DNA of 48,697 nt, taken from the NCBI RefSeq assembly GCF_004210275.1, contig NZ_SCFA01000054.1:1-48697 (forward strand), given 5' to 3'. Within the stretch, counting starts at the first letter, position 1, and every line of letters starts with the position of its first letter. This DNA comes from Rickettsiales endosymbiont of Peranema trichophorum (GTDB taxonomy: Bacteria; Pseudomonadota; Alphaproteobacteria; Rickettsiales; Midichloriaceae). This document shows positions 15,619 to 24,303 of this stretch, piece after piece. Both the position numbers and the translations under genes were made by a program. The notes beneath the pieces were generated by a model that was given only the letters and a program-made list of their open reading frames with translations, had not been told where the DNA came from and made no database searches.

Positions 15619-16395
15619 TTATGATATATAGTGTGCCAACAAATTGCTTTCTAAGTCAATCTTTTCTTTTAGGAGTTTTAGGAGCTGGCGTTGATCAGTA
15701 GAATGTGATATGGGTTCTAGAAACTTTATCGTCACAGTTCCTGGTTTGATCAAGAGTCCTTTTGGCCAAAACACACCAGAGTTTAGAGCGACTGGAACAA
15801 TTGGAATCTCGCGGTTTACCTTATGGATCGCCAAAATACCAGACTTATACTCTACACTCTCCAGTGGTTTAGTTCTTGTACCTTCGGGGAATATCACTAC
15901 TACGTTGTCGCTTTTGTTTAATGCGGTGGCCACATCCCTTGCGATTCTTTTCAAAGAATGTATTCCCGACTTCCTATCGATCCAAATCATACCTACAAGG
16001 ATGATGTACCAGCCAAAAAAAGGAATATAGGTAAGTTCTTTTTTTAAGATAAACTTGGAGTTTTTGAAACATGAAGATAAAAAAATCGTTTCCCAAGCGG
16101 ACTGATGCTTACAAGCTATTATAAAAGGTGTATCTGGTACAGTATCTAGCCCCTCTACTTGATAGCTCAGACCGCAGCATGCTTTTAACATCAACAGCAT
16201 CACTTTTGCCCATAGCAAGCCTACATAACTAATGATATTGCTGTTGAAAGTAACAAAAATGGGCAATGCAGCAAAAAAAAGCAATGCAGTCCATATCACG
16301 GCGATAGCATAAAAGAGGGCTGATCTGACTACGATCACTGTCGACGACAATTTTGATATGACCTCATAGTAGTTTGTATACAACAGTTGAAGCAA
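15619..16395 (-). CDS. plsC: 1-acyl-sn-glycerol-3-phosphate acyltransferase
   Basis: Adds the second acyl chain to lysophosphatidic acid in phospholipid synthesis at the inner membrane. Seen: N-terminal hydrophobic segments, the acyltransferase motif KHQSAWET (about 95-102; Glu in place of the usual Asp of H-x4-D), IDRKSG, VIFPEGTRTKP and IVPVALNSG. The start is uncertain: the open frame begins at TTG 16395, and other TTG/GTG codons follow within 20 residues, the first preceded by GAGG. Length up to 258 residues. Confidence 0.9.
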   Translation of the reverse strand: MLQLLYTNYYEVISKLSSTVIVVRSALFYAIAVIWTALLFFAALPIFVTFNSNIISYVGLLWAKVMLLMLKACCGLSYQVEGLDTVPDTPFIIACKHQSAWETIFLSSCFKNSKFILKKELTYIPFFGWYIILVGMIWIDRKSGIHSLKRIARDVATALNKSDNVVVIFPEGTRTKPLESVEYKSGILAIHKVNREIPIVPVALNSGVFWPKGLLIKPGTVTIKFLEPISHSTDQRQLLKLLKEKIDLESNLLAHYIS

Positions 16396-16462
16396 TTATT
16401 CAAACTACTCTTGTAAATTTACAAATGTTTGTAACAAAACGTTAAAATGAATTGACCGACAT

Positions 16463-16491
16463 TGCCAATAATGTTACTTAAATAGTATTAA
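16463..16491 (+). promoter_or_regulatory. Candidate pal promoter
   Basis: -35 TTGCCA (16463-16468) and -10 TATTAA (16486-16491) with 17-base spacing, about 90 bases before the pal start. A strong ribosome-binding site, AGGAGG, precedes the pal ATG. Confidence 0.4.
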
Positions 16492-16579
16492 CCTTATTCA
16501 CTGCGTATAAATAAATATGGTAGTGTTTTATTCATTTTCCATTTGAAAACATATAAAAGGTCAGGAGGTCCTCGTAGAC

Positions 16580-17038
16580 ATGAAAGTTTTAAAATCTACA
16601 ATTGCTGCTTTTGCGCTTCTTTTCTTTACAGCCTGTTGCAGTCATCACAAAACACCTGGAGAGACTGTTGAGACTGCCGATGCCACTTCAGTCCAAGAGT
16701 TAGAAGGCAAAATAGGAGATAGGGTGTTCTTTGCTTTGAATGAGTCTACATTATCTACGGAAGCTAAAAACACGTTAGCTCGCCAATCAGAGTTTATGAA
16801 ATCTCATCCAGATCTCAAGTTTGTTATTGAGGGACACTGTGATGAGCGTGGAACCCGTGAGTATAACTTGGCATTGGGCGAACGCAGAGCGAACTCAGCG
16901 ATGAACTACTTGATCAGCATCGGCGCTGATCCTAGCAAGATGACTCCTATTAGTTACGGTAAGGAGAGACCAGCTGTTGTTGGACATGATGAAGAGTCAT
17001 GGAAACAAAACAGAAGAGCTGTCACAGTCATTAAATAG
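16580..17038 (+). CDS. pal: Peptidoglycan-associated lipoprotein Pal
   Basis: Outer-membrane lipoprotein of the Tol-Pal system that ties the outer membrane to peptidoglycan during division. Seen: a lipoprotein signal with lipobox at LLFFTAC (Cys18 or Cys19), a short linker, then an OmpA-type domain with VFFALNESTLSTEAK, the peptidoglycan-binding IEGHCDERGTREYNLALGERRA and the C-terminal ISYGKERP..NRRAV. Length 152. AGGAGG precedes the ATG. It lies upstream of tolB, whereas tolB usually precedes pal. Confidence 0.95.
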   Translation: MKVLKSTIAAFALLFFTACCSHHKTPGETVETADATSVQELEGKIGDRVFFALNESTLSTEAKNTLARQSEFMKSHPDLKFVIEGHCDERGTREYNLALGERRANSAMNYLISIGADPSKMTPISYGKERPAVVGHDEESWKQNRRAVTVIK

Positions 17039-17062
17039 GCGTCTTTGCCTTATCTGTATACG

Positions 17063-17100
17063 AGAATCTTGCTCTTCATCGGGGTGAGATTCTTTTCTTT
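17063..17100 (+). terminator. Probable terminator/attenuator between pal and tolB
   Basis: Stem AGAATCT/AGATTCT (17063-17069 and 17087-17093) followed by TTTCTTT. The 17-base loop is long. It would end most pal transcripts before tolB, giving more Pal than TolB. Confidence 0.5.
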
Positions 17101-17126
17101 ATAAAAGCAAAGGAAGTGTTTTTGGT

Positions 17127-18452
17127 ATGCCTTTGATGGTTCGTTACTTCGCACAGTTGTCCTGCACTGCGGTATTTTTGTATTCTGTAATTGCAAGCTC
17201 TGTCTCTTTTGCATTGGTTCAGATCGACATTACTCAGGGTAACGTTGAGCCTGTTCCGATCGCTATAGATGCATTTACTGGGAATAACAACAAAACAAAG
17301 GAGCTGGGACATCAAATTACAGAGGTTATAGCGTCTAACCTTCAAAACTCTGGATTATTTAGAAGCGTTAGTAAAATCGCCTTTCTAGAGGAAACTGGTT
17401 TTGACAAAACTCCTGTATTTGCAAATTGGAGGAAACTCAATGCAACGGCCTTAATAGTAGGAGTTGTTGAGGAGGTTTCGCATGACAACATCGTCGTACA
17501 TTTCAAGATGTGGGACGTCTTTAGTGAAGTACTGGTAGAGGACACAAGGTATCAAACCAGTTACAAGGCCTGGAGAAGGATCGCACATAAGATATCTGAC
17601 AAGATATACAGTCGTACAACTGGAGAGACTGGATATTTTGACACGAGGGTAGTGTTTATATCTGAGGATGGTCCTCCTAAAAAGCGTGTAAAAAGGCTTG
17701 CTGTCATGGATCAAGACGGTGAAAATGTCAAATTTTTAACTAATGGTAAGTATCTTGTCTTGACCCCTAGATTTGACATGAAAAATCACAAAATTATATA
17801 CATGTCATATCAAAATCTTGTACCAAAGGTATATACCCTAGATATACACACTGGCGTGCAAAAGCTTATAGGGCATTTCCCTGGAATGTCGTTTGCGCCA
17901 AGATTTTCTCCAGATGGGCATTATGCTGTTATGTCAGTGGCAAAACATGGGGCTACCAACCTTTACCAGGTTGACTTACGAAGCGGTGTTATGACGCAAC
18001 TGACTTATGATCGTGCTATTATCAACACCTCACCATCTTATTCTCCGGATGGTAGTCGCATCGTGTTCAACTCGGACAGAGGTGGTAGTAGGCAGTTGTA
18101 CGTTATGAACAGGGACGGGTCTGACGTCAAGAGGATAAGCTTTGGCACTGGTGTATATGCCACACCAGTATGGTCTCCTAGAGGAGACTACATTGCCTTT
18201 ACAAAGTTTGACGCTCAAGCTTTTTACATAGGCATCATGCGTACTGACGGAAGTGGGGAAAGATTGTTAACGACCAGTTGGCTGGATGAGGGACCAACAT
18301 GGTCACCTAACGGAAGAGTTATCATGTTTACAAGGCGAAGAATGGACGGCCATAGCAATCTCTATGCTATTGACATCACGGGATACCACGAGCGCTTGAT
18401 TAGAACGCCCCAGGACGCCTCCGATCCAGCGTGGTCTCACCTTCTTCAATGA
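17127..18452 (+). CDS. tolB: Tol-Pal system protein TolB
   Basis: Periplasmic beta-propeller that works with TolA and Pal in outer-membrane constriction. Seen: a signal peptide ending near SFA-LVQIDIT, the TolB N-terminal domain (VASNLQNSGLFR, WRKLNATALIVG, AHKISDKIYSRTTGETGYFDTRV) and propeller repeats such as FSPDGHYAVM, YSPDGSRIVFNSDRGG, WSPRGDYIAFTK and WSPNGRVIMFTRR. Length 441 is normal. tolQ, tolR and tolA are not in this window. It ends 48 bases before a truncated MITE-like repeat. Confidence 0.95.
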   Translation: MPLMVRYFAQLSCTAVFLYSVIASSVSFALVQIDITQGNVEPVPIAIDAFTGNNNKTKELGHQITEVIASNLQNSGLFRSVSKIAFLEETGFDKTPVFANWRKLNATALIVGVVEEVSHDNIVVHFKMWDVFSEVLVEDTRYQTSYKAWRRIAHKISDKIYSRTTGETGYFDTRVVFISEDGPPKKRVKRLAVMDQDGENVKFLTNGKYLVLTPRFDMKNHKIIYMSYQNLVPKVYTLDIHTGVQKLIGHFPGMSFAPRFSPDGHYAVMSVAKHGATNLYQVDLRSGVMTQLTYDRAIINTSPSYSPDGSRIVFNSDRGGSRQLYVMNRDGSDVKRISFGTGVYATPVWSPRGDYIAFTKFDAQAFYIGIMRTDGSGERLLTTSWLDEGPTWSPNGRVIMFTRRRMDGHSNLYAIDITGYHERLIRTPQDASDPAWSHLLQ

Positions 18453-18465
18453 TCCGCATTTATAT

Positions 18466-18550
18466 AGCCGCCTTTCTCGCTCCTTCATTCCTCCTTTGTC
18501 ATACCAAATCCCAGATTAAATCAGGGAAATGGATTTGAGGATCAGGCTGA
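18466..18550 (+). mobile_element. Truncated MITE-like element B (copy 5) with fragment of repeat-A tail
   Basis: 18501-18550 matches the left 50 bases of element B (ATACCAAATCCCAGATTAAA, ATGGATTTGAGGATCAGGCT) and then stops abruptly at the coding sequence of the thioredoxin gene. The 35 bases before it (CGCTCCTTCATTCCTCCTTT) resemble the pyrimidine strand of the repeat-A tail. The minus-strand stop codon of trxA (18542-18544) lies inside the repeat. Confidence 0.7.
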
Positions 18551-18877
18551 TTTCTCAGGGCCCATGCTTTCTTCTAACCACTCTTCTACGCTTTTTTGAT
18601 CCATCACACCTGGCTTCATCTTGACGTATTGCCCGTCTTTAAACAGCACCATAGTAGGCATACCTCTTACACCAAGCTTAGTAGCCATTTGCATTTCGGT
18701 ACTCATGTTAATTTTCAAGATTTGCAACCTGTGCGCCATCTTTTCGTCTACTTTTTCCAGAACCTCAGACAGCTCTCTACATGGCACACACCATGCAGCC
18801 CAGAAATGTACCAAGACATATCCTTTCGACTGTCCAACTACCTGATCAAAAGCATCATCAGTAACGTGTCCTATCAT
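18542..18877 (-). CDS. trxA: Thioredoxin
   Basis: 111-residue cytosolic disulfide reductase. Seen: the thioredoxin fold from VLVHFWAAWC to the cis-proline loop GVRGMPTMVLFKDG. The active site reads W-C-V-P-C, not the usual W-C-G-P-C, so its redox potential may differ. The C-terminal end EESMGPEKSA is followed by a stop codon supplied by a truncated MITE-like repeat, so the natural C-terminus may have been changed. Another thioredoxin-fold family with a CVPC site cannot be fully excluded. Confidence 0.88.
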   Translation of the reverse strand: MIGHVTDDAFDQVVGQSKGYVLVHFWAAWCVPCRELSEVLEKVDEKMAHRLQILKINMSTEMQMATKLGVRGMPTMVLFKDGQYVKMKPGVMDQKSVEEWLEESMGPEKSA

Positions 18878-18946
18878 TGTTTTATACCTATTTAAGTTTG
18901 ACCATAGACATGGTACACACTAATCGCAATTAGTGCCAGTAAAATT

Positions 18947-19843
18947 TTATATCTTCACTCTCACTTCTCCTAAAATAACGTGTGCACCGCTCTTTTTTAT
19001 ACCATGTAGCTCTTGAACATTTACTCCATGATATACACGATATCTGTAACCTATACCGGTCCTGATCCTTTCAGATACTACAAAATCGATACCAAATCCT
19101 ATCTGGTGAATAAAACCATTTTTTGTCTTAGATACGCCTGTAGCGATCGAGCCAACATCTACAGCATGATTTTTCACAAATTCTACCGCATCGTAACTAC
19201 TTGTGACCTTATATCTGGTGTTACCGTACCCTATACCAAACATTACATACGGTGACATACAACGCCATGGTTTGAAGTCAAAGTAACCGTTCAACATCAG
19301 GCTTAAAGCAGTAGATTTGAAGCCTAAAACGTGACTTGCAGAACCATTTGGTGGTGTAATAGCGCAATATGTATCATTACATGGCAATGAAGCTGTAAAC
19401 ACCGGTCCAGAATTGTCATATTGAGCTGTTCCAAAACTTTGATCTATAGGAGCGGCAGCATTTAGCGAACTACTGACCGATCTGCTACCGTTACTTCGCA
19501 CATGAGCAACAGCAATCTCCCCCCTGACGTTCTCGGTGATATACCTACCAACACCAATTTCTATTGTGGCATTATTTGAGATCATTCTTTTTCTCAAATA
19601 ATCATCGGTATTTAAAACATAAGTTGCTGAACCGTCATCAGTAGGGCGGTTACCGGCTGTATAGCCAGATGGCAAATTCGGCTTCGGCTCTACGTGCAAC
19701 CCTTGAAATGTGACGTTTTCTGAACCGCTCAAATTGCTTTTGACTTTTTCGCTACTCACTCCTACTGAACCAACGACATAAAACGATTCTTCAGCAATAG
19801 ATACCGAAGGTACTAATAACAGAACCGCCAAGTACTTTCTCAT
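18947..19843 (-). CDS. Outer-membrane beta-barrel protein
   Basis: 298 residues. Seen: a signal peptide cleaved near SIA-EESF, then alternating amphipathic strands typical of an OmpA/Opa-like 8-strand barrel (FYVVGSVGVSSEKV, NATIEIGVGRYITENVRGEI, SPYVMFGIGYGNTRYKV, HQIGFGIDFVVSERIRTGIG, GAHVILGEVRVKI). Long extracellular-type loops rich in Asn, Ser and Gly follow the first strands. Such proteins are major surface antigens or adhesins in Rickettsiales, but no specific family is recognised. GAGG lies 6 bases before the ATG. A second barrel is encoded at 24304-25062. Confidence 0.75.
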   Translation of the reverse strand: MRKYLAVLLLVPSVSIAEESFYVVGSVGVSSEKVKSNLSGSENVTFQGLHVEPKPNLPSGYTAGNRPTDDGSATYVLNTDDYLRKRMISNNATIEIGVGRYITENVRGEIAVAHVRSNGSRSVSSSLNAAAPIDQSFGTAQYDNSGPVFTASLPCNDTYCAITPPNGSASHVLGFKSTALSLMLNGYFDFKPWRCMSPYVMFGIGYGNTRYKVTSSYDAVEFVKNHAVDVGSIATGVSKTKNGFIHQIGFGIDFVVSERIRTGIGYRYRVYHGVNVQELHGIKKSGAHVILGEVRVKI

Positions 19844-19924
19844 TGTTACCTCACCTTAAGCACATTAACATATTTTAAGGTATTTGGATTTTTCAGAGGT
19901 TGCAACACGAACATCTACTGTATT

Positions 19925-21673
19925 TCACAAATCATCGCTTCCATTAGATTCATACTTTGCATGTAGCTCAAAGTATTCACCTTTTTTATCCATGAGCTCT
20001 TCATGCGTACCAAATTCCGACACTTTACCGTTTGAAATAACGTATATTAGATCGGCATTTTCAATAGTTGATAGTCGATGTGCAATTGTAATTGTAGTTC
20101 TACCCTTCTTTAAGTACTCAAGCGCTATCTGAACTTGCTTTTCAGAAATGGAATCCAATGCAGAAGTCGCCTCATCCATTAAAAGAATCGGAGCATTTTT
20201 CAATATCGCTCTCGCTATTGCGATCCTCTGTTTCTGCCCACCCGATAGCTTGATCCCTCTCTGCCCAATGTGAGTATCATACCCATCAGGTAGACCGGTA
20301 ATAAAATCATGGGCCGCTGCTATCATGGCCGCTTCCATCACATCATCGTCGGTAGCGCTTAATCTACCATAGCGTATATTCTCCTTTACCGTGTCGTCAA
20401 ATAGGGCAACATCTTGACTCACTAAACCCATAGCGCCCCTCAATGAGCTCAGTCGTATCTTACTAATGTCGTATCCGCCTATGTGAACCGTGCCATAATC
20501 TGGATTATATAGTCTCTGCAACAAGCTAAAAATCGTCGTCTTACCTGCACCAGAACTACCTACTAAAGCTACAGTAGAACCATCTGGTATTTTCATATTT
20601 AGACCATCAAGTATTTTCACACCGTCATCATACGAGAAGAAAATATTTTGAAATTCTACATCGTAGCTCTTCACCGCCACATCTGGTAGCAGACGATCAT
20701 CCTCAATCACAGGACAATGATCCAATATGGCAAATAACCTCTTAGATGCTGATAAACCTTCTTGCATAGAAGTATTTAGCTGTGACAGCGTCTTTAATGG
20801 CTTGTACAACATCAACAGTGCCGCAATAAATGAAAAAAAAGCACCTGGAGTTGTATGTCCTGATATGACTTCCATGCCCCCGTACCATACTATTACTGCC
20901 ACAGCTACACCCCCTAAAAATTCCATAATAGGAGAGGAGGCAGACTCAACGTACGAGGCTTTTCTATACAACTCAAGAAACCTGTTTATTCCACGCCTTG
21001 CTCTTGATATCTCGTATTCCTCACGACAGTATGACTTAATGATCCTGAAGTTTTGAAATGTTTCATCCAATCTCACAACAAACATACCCAATTCTTCTTG
21101 TATGTTTTTTGCTATCTTTCTCATTCTTCGGCTTAGCTTTATTATTGGAAAGAATGCAATCGGTATCATCAACATCACTATACATGCGAGATGATAACTT
21201 TGATAAAACATCAAGCCTATCAAACCGATCACAGTTAGCAGCTCCATAGTCATACTGGTAACAGCATCCGACAAGATCTTACGCATTGCATTAATATCAT
21301 TTGTAAACCTGGAAATCAGGTTACCTGAATGAAATTTATTTAAAAAATGCATATCTGCGTAAATCAGGTGTGAATACAACCTCAGCTGAATATCGGTCAC
21401 GATCTTTTGACCTATTCTTTTCATAATGGCGGTTTGAAAGAATGCAGCGATTCCTTTTATCAGTGCGTTCAAAATAACCCCGCAGGGTATGACGTAAAGC
21501 AAGCCAACGTTCTTTTTGACAAAGATGTCATCTAGTATCGGTTGTAATAACCATGCGTTTATAGCGGTCGTCATTGCGATTAAGATCATACAACAAATCG
21601 CAATTATGAACCCTTTCCTCTGGGAGGATACATGCTCTTTCACTAAACGAACTAGTAACAGTATACTATCCAT
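19925..21673 (-). CDS. msbA: MsbA-like lipid exporter ABC transporter
   Basis: 582-residue half-transporter with fused membrane and ATPase domains; the likely role is flipping lipid A precursor or phospholipid. Seen: six membrane segments in the first 320 residues, Walker A GSSGAGKTT (about 369-377), the Q-loop GLVSQDVALFDDTVKENIRYG, signature LSGGQKQR (about 474), Walker B ILLMDEATSALD (about 490-500) and the switch His in IAHRLSTIENAD. A lipid A role fits the EptA-like gene elsewhere in the window, but generic multidrug exporters share these motifs. Confidence 0.87.
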   Translation of the reverse strand: MDSILLLVRLVKEHVSSQRKGFIIAICCMILIAMTTAINAWLLQPILDDIFVKKNVGLLYVIPCGVILNALIKGIAAFFQTAIMKRIGQKIVTDIQLRLYSHLIYADMHFLNKFHSGNLISRFTNDINAMRKILSDAVTSMTMELLTVIGLIGLMFYQSYHLACIVMLMIPIAFFPIIKLSRRMRKIAKNIQEELGMFVVRLDETFQNFRIIKSYCREEYEISRARRGINRFLELYRKASYVESASSPIMEFLGGVAVAVIVWYGGMEVISGHTTPGAFFSFIAALLMLYKPLKTLSQLNTSMQEGLSASKRLFAILDHCPVIEDDRLLPDVAVKSYDVEFQNIFFSYDDGVKILDGLNMKIPDGSTVALVGSSGAGKTTIFSLLQRLYNPDYGTVHIGGYDISKIRLSSLRGAMGLVSQDVALFDDTVKENIRYGRLSATDDDVMEAAMIAAAHDFITGLPDGYDTHIGQRGIKLSGGQKQRIAIARAILKNAPILLMDEATSALDSISEKQVQIALEYLKKGRTTITIAHRLSTIENADLIYVISNGKVSEFGTHEELMDKKGEYFELHAKYESNGSDDL

Positions 21674-21805
21674 ACACTTAATATCATTGCCAAAAACATC
21701 GATAGCTCAACACATCACTTGATCGTCATACTGGGTTAATGAGATACACACGATACCACAAACGGTTATAAAGTCACACCACATCTATTCTGGCAGAAGA
21801 AGAAA

Positions 21806-21842
21806 CAAGGCATACTCCCATCAACTTCCTAGTGATGCCTTG
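21806..21842 (-). terminator. Rho-independent terminator of rne
   Basis: CAAGGCAT/ATGCCTTG stem (8 bp, extendable past one bulge by ACT/AGT), followed on the minus strand by a T-rich run TTTCTTCTTCT. It lies 17 bases after the RNase E stop. Confidence 0.65.
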
Positions 21843-21858
21843 TGACAGGCATAGTCGA

Positions 21859-23967
21859 CTACTTTATAATCTTTCTCCAAATTTCTTTCAACAGTGAGTA
21901 ATTTTCCTCTCTCTTAGTCGCCATGTTTTCCTCAAAACCGTCTTCATCATCAGCGTTTGATGGTACGTGAGACGAGTGGGATTGCTCTACATCTTGCGCC
22001 CTCTTGTTCTTGTGCCCTTTTTTATAGCGTTTACTTTGGCGGACCCGCTCCCCACGCTCTACTGGTTCTTCGGGAGTTGGAGTCTCTTTGGGAGGCTCTT
22101 GTGTGCTCTTCTCTTTCCATCTCTTACGATAACCAGAGTCATTTGCATCGCTCTGTTGCTGGGATAAGGCATACGGCTCCGAATCAATTACAGAGAGTGC
22201 TGTAGGTGCGCCTACAATATCCTCTGACTTCTCATCAATTGCTTCCAAAAAGAAACCATCTTCACCTGCTTCCTCATCTATATAGAAGGTAATCTTGGAC
22301 TTAGATGCCTTTTCTAATCTTATGATTTCATTTCTCTTGTTGTTCAGTATGTACAATATCAACTTGCTACTGCCCGAGACCTTCACTTCCTTAGAAGATT
22401 CTGCGCTAACTTCGGCATCTAAAGCTCTAAAGACAGCGACTGCGGTAGCCTCAACTGGCCTGATTCTTCCTCTACCGTTACAACTTGTACATATTTGGGT
22501 ATTAGATTCCATGAAACTGGTTCGCAACCTTTGCCTGGTCATTTCCATCAACCCAAACATTCCTATTCTGCCTATTTGAACCTTAGCTCTGTCATCGCTT
22601 ACAGCCTTCATGAAAGCTCTTTCGACAGTTTTCTTGTTTTTCAAACCATCCATGTCTATAAAGTCTATGACTATCAGACCGCTTAAATCCCTTAACTTCA
22701 GTTGTCTGGCGATTTCAGATACAGCTTCTAGGTTTGTCTTTAAGGCAGTACCTTCTATATCTCTTTCCGTCACTGCTCTTCCGGAGTTAACATCTATCGC
22801 CACCAGGGCCTCGGTGTGGTTAATGACGAGGTAACCGCCGGACTTTAGGGTGACAACATTGTCGTACAGCGCGCTGAGTTGCTTTTCCACCTCATACTTC
22901 ACAAACAGCGGAGGCCTACCCTTATAAGGCTTAATTTTACTGACATGTGTTGGCAACAAGGATTCCATGAACTGCTTGACACTTTTATAAGCTTCTTCCC
23001 CAGAGACGAGGATCTGCTCTATGTCGCTTGAATAGATGTCACGTATCGACTTCTTTACTACATCTCCTTCCTCATGAATGAATGTAGGTGCGCTAGACGC
23101 AAGAGTATGCTCCCTAATGTTGTTCCACAGTCTAGTCAGATAGTTAAAATCACGCTTAATCTCTGCTCGAGTTTTATAAGAACCGGCAGTTCTTATTATT
23201 ATGCTAGCTACCTTCCCAGCCTTATTGCTTAGCTCTTCTGCGATCAATTTTAATCTTTGACGTTCTCCAGCATCCAGCAACTTGCGGGACACTCCGCTTG
23301 CACCAAAGGAATTTGGCATCAGTACGCAATAACGACCAGCCAGACCTATGTACGTAGTCACGGAGGCTCCTTTATTTCCTCTTTCTTCCTTTGTGACTTG
23401 TACAAGCATTATTTGATCCTTTTTAATAACTTCTTGTATCTTATAATTCTTGTAAAAGTCGGGCTTAGAATAAAGCACCTCGTCCTGTATTTTCTCTGAC
23501 ATAGTATCGTCGCCAGGACTCTTTTCAAACAAAGGACCTTCCAAGCCATCCTCTCCTTCAGATGCAGTGGAGGCCATGTCATTTGGGACAACTATCTCCT
23601 CGTTATCCTTTTCATCTTCGTCAATTTCAAACTCCTCCATTTTTTGATCGCTGCTAAGCACGATGTCCTTACTTTGCTCACTACTGATCAGCGAACGAAG
23701 CAGCACCTCCTTATCCGCAGTAGGGATATGATAATATGAAGGTTCTATCTCTGAGAAAGGTAAGAAACCAAGTTTATCACCGCCATAGTCTACAAAGGCA
23801 GCTTGCAAAGCAGGTTCTACCCTCATAACCTTTGCTAAATAAATATTGCCCTTAATGGACTTTTTGTAAGTATTTTGGTACTCAAATTCTTCAATAACTT
23901 TATTATTTAGTACTACTACCCTGGTCTCCTCGGCGTGTGCAGCATCTATTAACATTAACTTTGACAT
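21859..23967 (-). CDS. rne: Ribonuclease E/G
   Basis: Endoribonuclease for mRNA decay and rRNA/tRNA processing. Seen: an N-terminal S1-type region (GNIYLAKVMRVEPALQAAFVDYGGDKLGFLP) split by an acidic insert at about 85-165, as is common in alphaproteobacteria. The catalytic domain contains AIDVNSGR (about 391) and IDFIDMDG (about 433), the two Asp-bearing metal sites, and the zinc-link element CTSCNGRGR (about 490). The C-terminal 130 residues are charged and probably disordered; a full degradosome scaffold is not evident. Length 702. The start is ATG with AGAGGA upstream. Confidence 0.95.
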   Translation of the reverse strand: MSKLMLIDAAHAEETRVVVLNNKVIEEFEYQNTYKKSIKGNIYLAKVMRVEPALQAAFVDYGGDKLGFLPFSEIEPSYYHIPTADKEVLLRSLISSEQSKDIVLSSDQKMEEFEIDEDEKDNEEIVVPNDMASTASEGEDGLEGPLFEKSPGDDTMSEKIQDEVLYSKPDFYKNYKIQEVIKKDQIMLVQVTKEERGNKGASVTTYIGLAGRYCVLMPNSFGASGVSRKLLDAGERQRLKLIAEELSNKAGKVASIIIRTAGSYKTRAEIKRDFNYLTRLWNNIREHTLASSAPTFIHEEGDVVKKSIRDIYSSDIEQILVSGEEAYKSVKQFMESLLPTHVSKIKPYKGRPPLFVKYEVEKQLSALYDNVVTLKSGGYLVINHTEALVAIDVNSGRAVTERDIEGTALKTNLEAVSEIARQLKLRDLSGLIVIDFIDMDGLKNKKTVERAFMKAVSDDRAKVQIGRIGMFGLMEMTRQRLRTSFMESNTQICTSCNGRGRIRPVEATAVAVFRALDAEVSAESSKEVKVSGSSKLILYILNNKRNEIIRLEKASKSKITFYIDEEAGEDGFFLEAIDEKSEDIVGAPTALSVIDSEPYALSQQQSDANDSGYRKRWKEKSTQEPPKETPTPEEPVERGERVRQSKRYKKGHKNKRAQDVEQSHSSHVPSNADDEDGFEENMATKREENYSLLKEIWRKIIK

Positions 23968-24303
23968 CGATTTTACATCCTCTTAGCATAGTTCTTTGAT
24001 CGTCAGAACGGACAGAAAGAGCGTTCAATTGCTCTCTGTATTTCTAGAAGTTCCGTCTAGTCTATATAACTTGACAAAAGTAGACGAACTTAACACTGAT
24101 GGACGTATTTAATAGTATATTGTTCACTTAGTCAATATGTTTTAGCATCATATCATTGACTATGCTTTGAACTGGGGCTCAGGGTACGGATGATGGTAGT
24201 ACCGTTCTAGCTTTCTCTGACTACCATGCACCAGCTATTTAGGATATACTATTGTTGAGCATTATCATGTTCATCTCGCCACTGCACGTAATACCCTGTG
24301 GTT
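23968..24303 (-). other. rne leader with possible regulatory hairpins
   Basis: 336 bases between rne and the next gene. On the minus strand, 24039-24012 can fold as ACAGAGAGC/GCTCTTTCTGT, next to CTAGA/TCTAG and GGAAC/GTTC pairings, about 45-95 bases upstream of the rne ATG. Structured leaders of rne are known to autoregulate the gene in enterobacteria; the same here is inference. A separate 8-bp hairpin (ATGGTAGT/ACTACCAT, 24193-24227) lies 77 bases past the stop of the beta-barrel gene but lacks a T-run. Confidence 0.4.

Noticed and set aside
21957-22205. 82-codon plus-strand frame opposite the C-terminal tail of rne
   Set aside because: Antisense shadow of the charged RNase E tail; no start signals.
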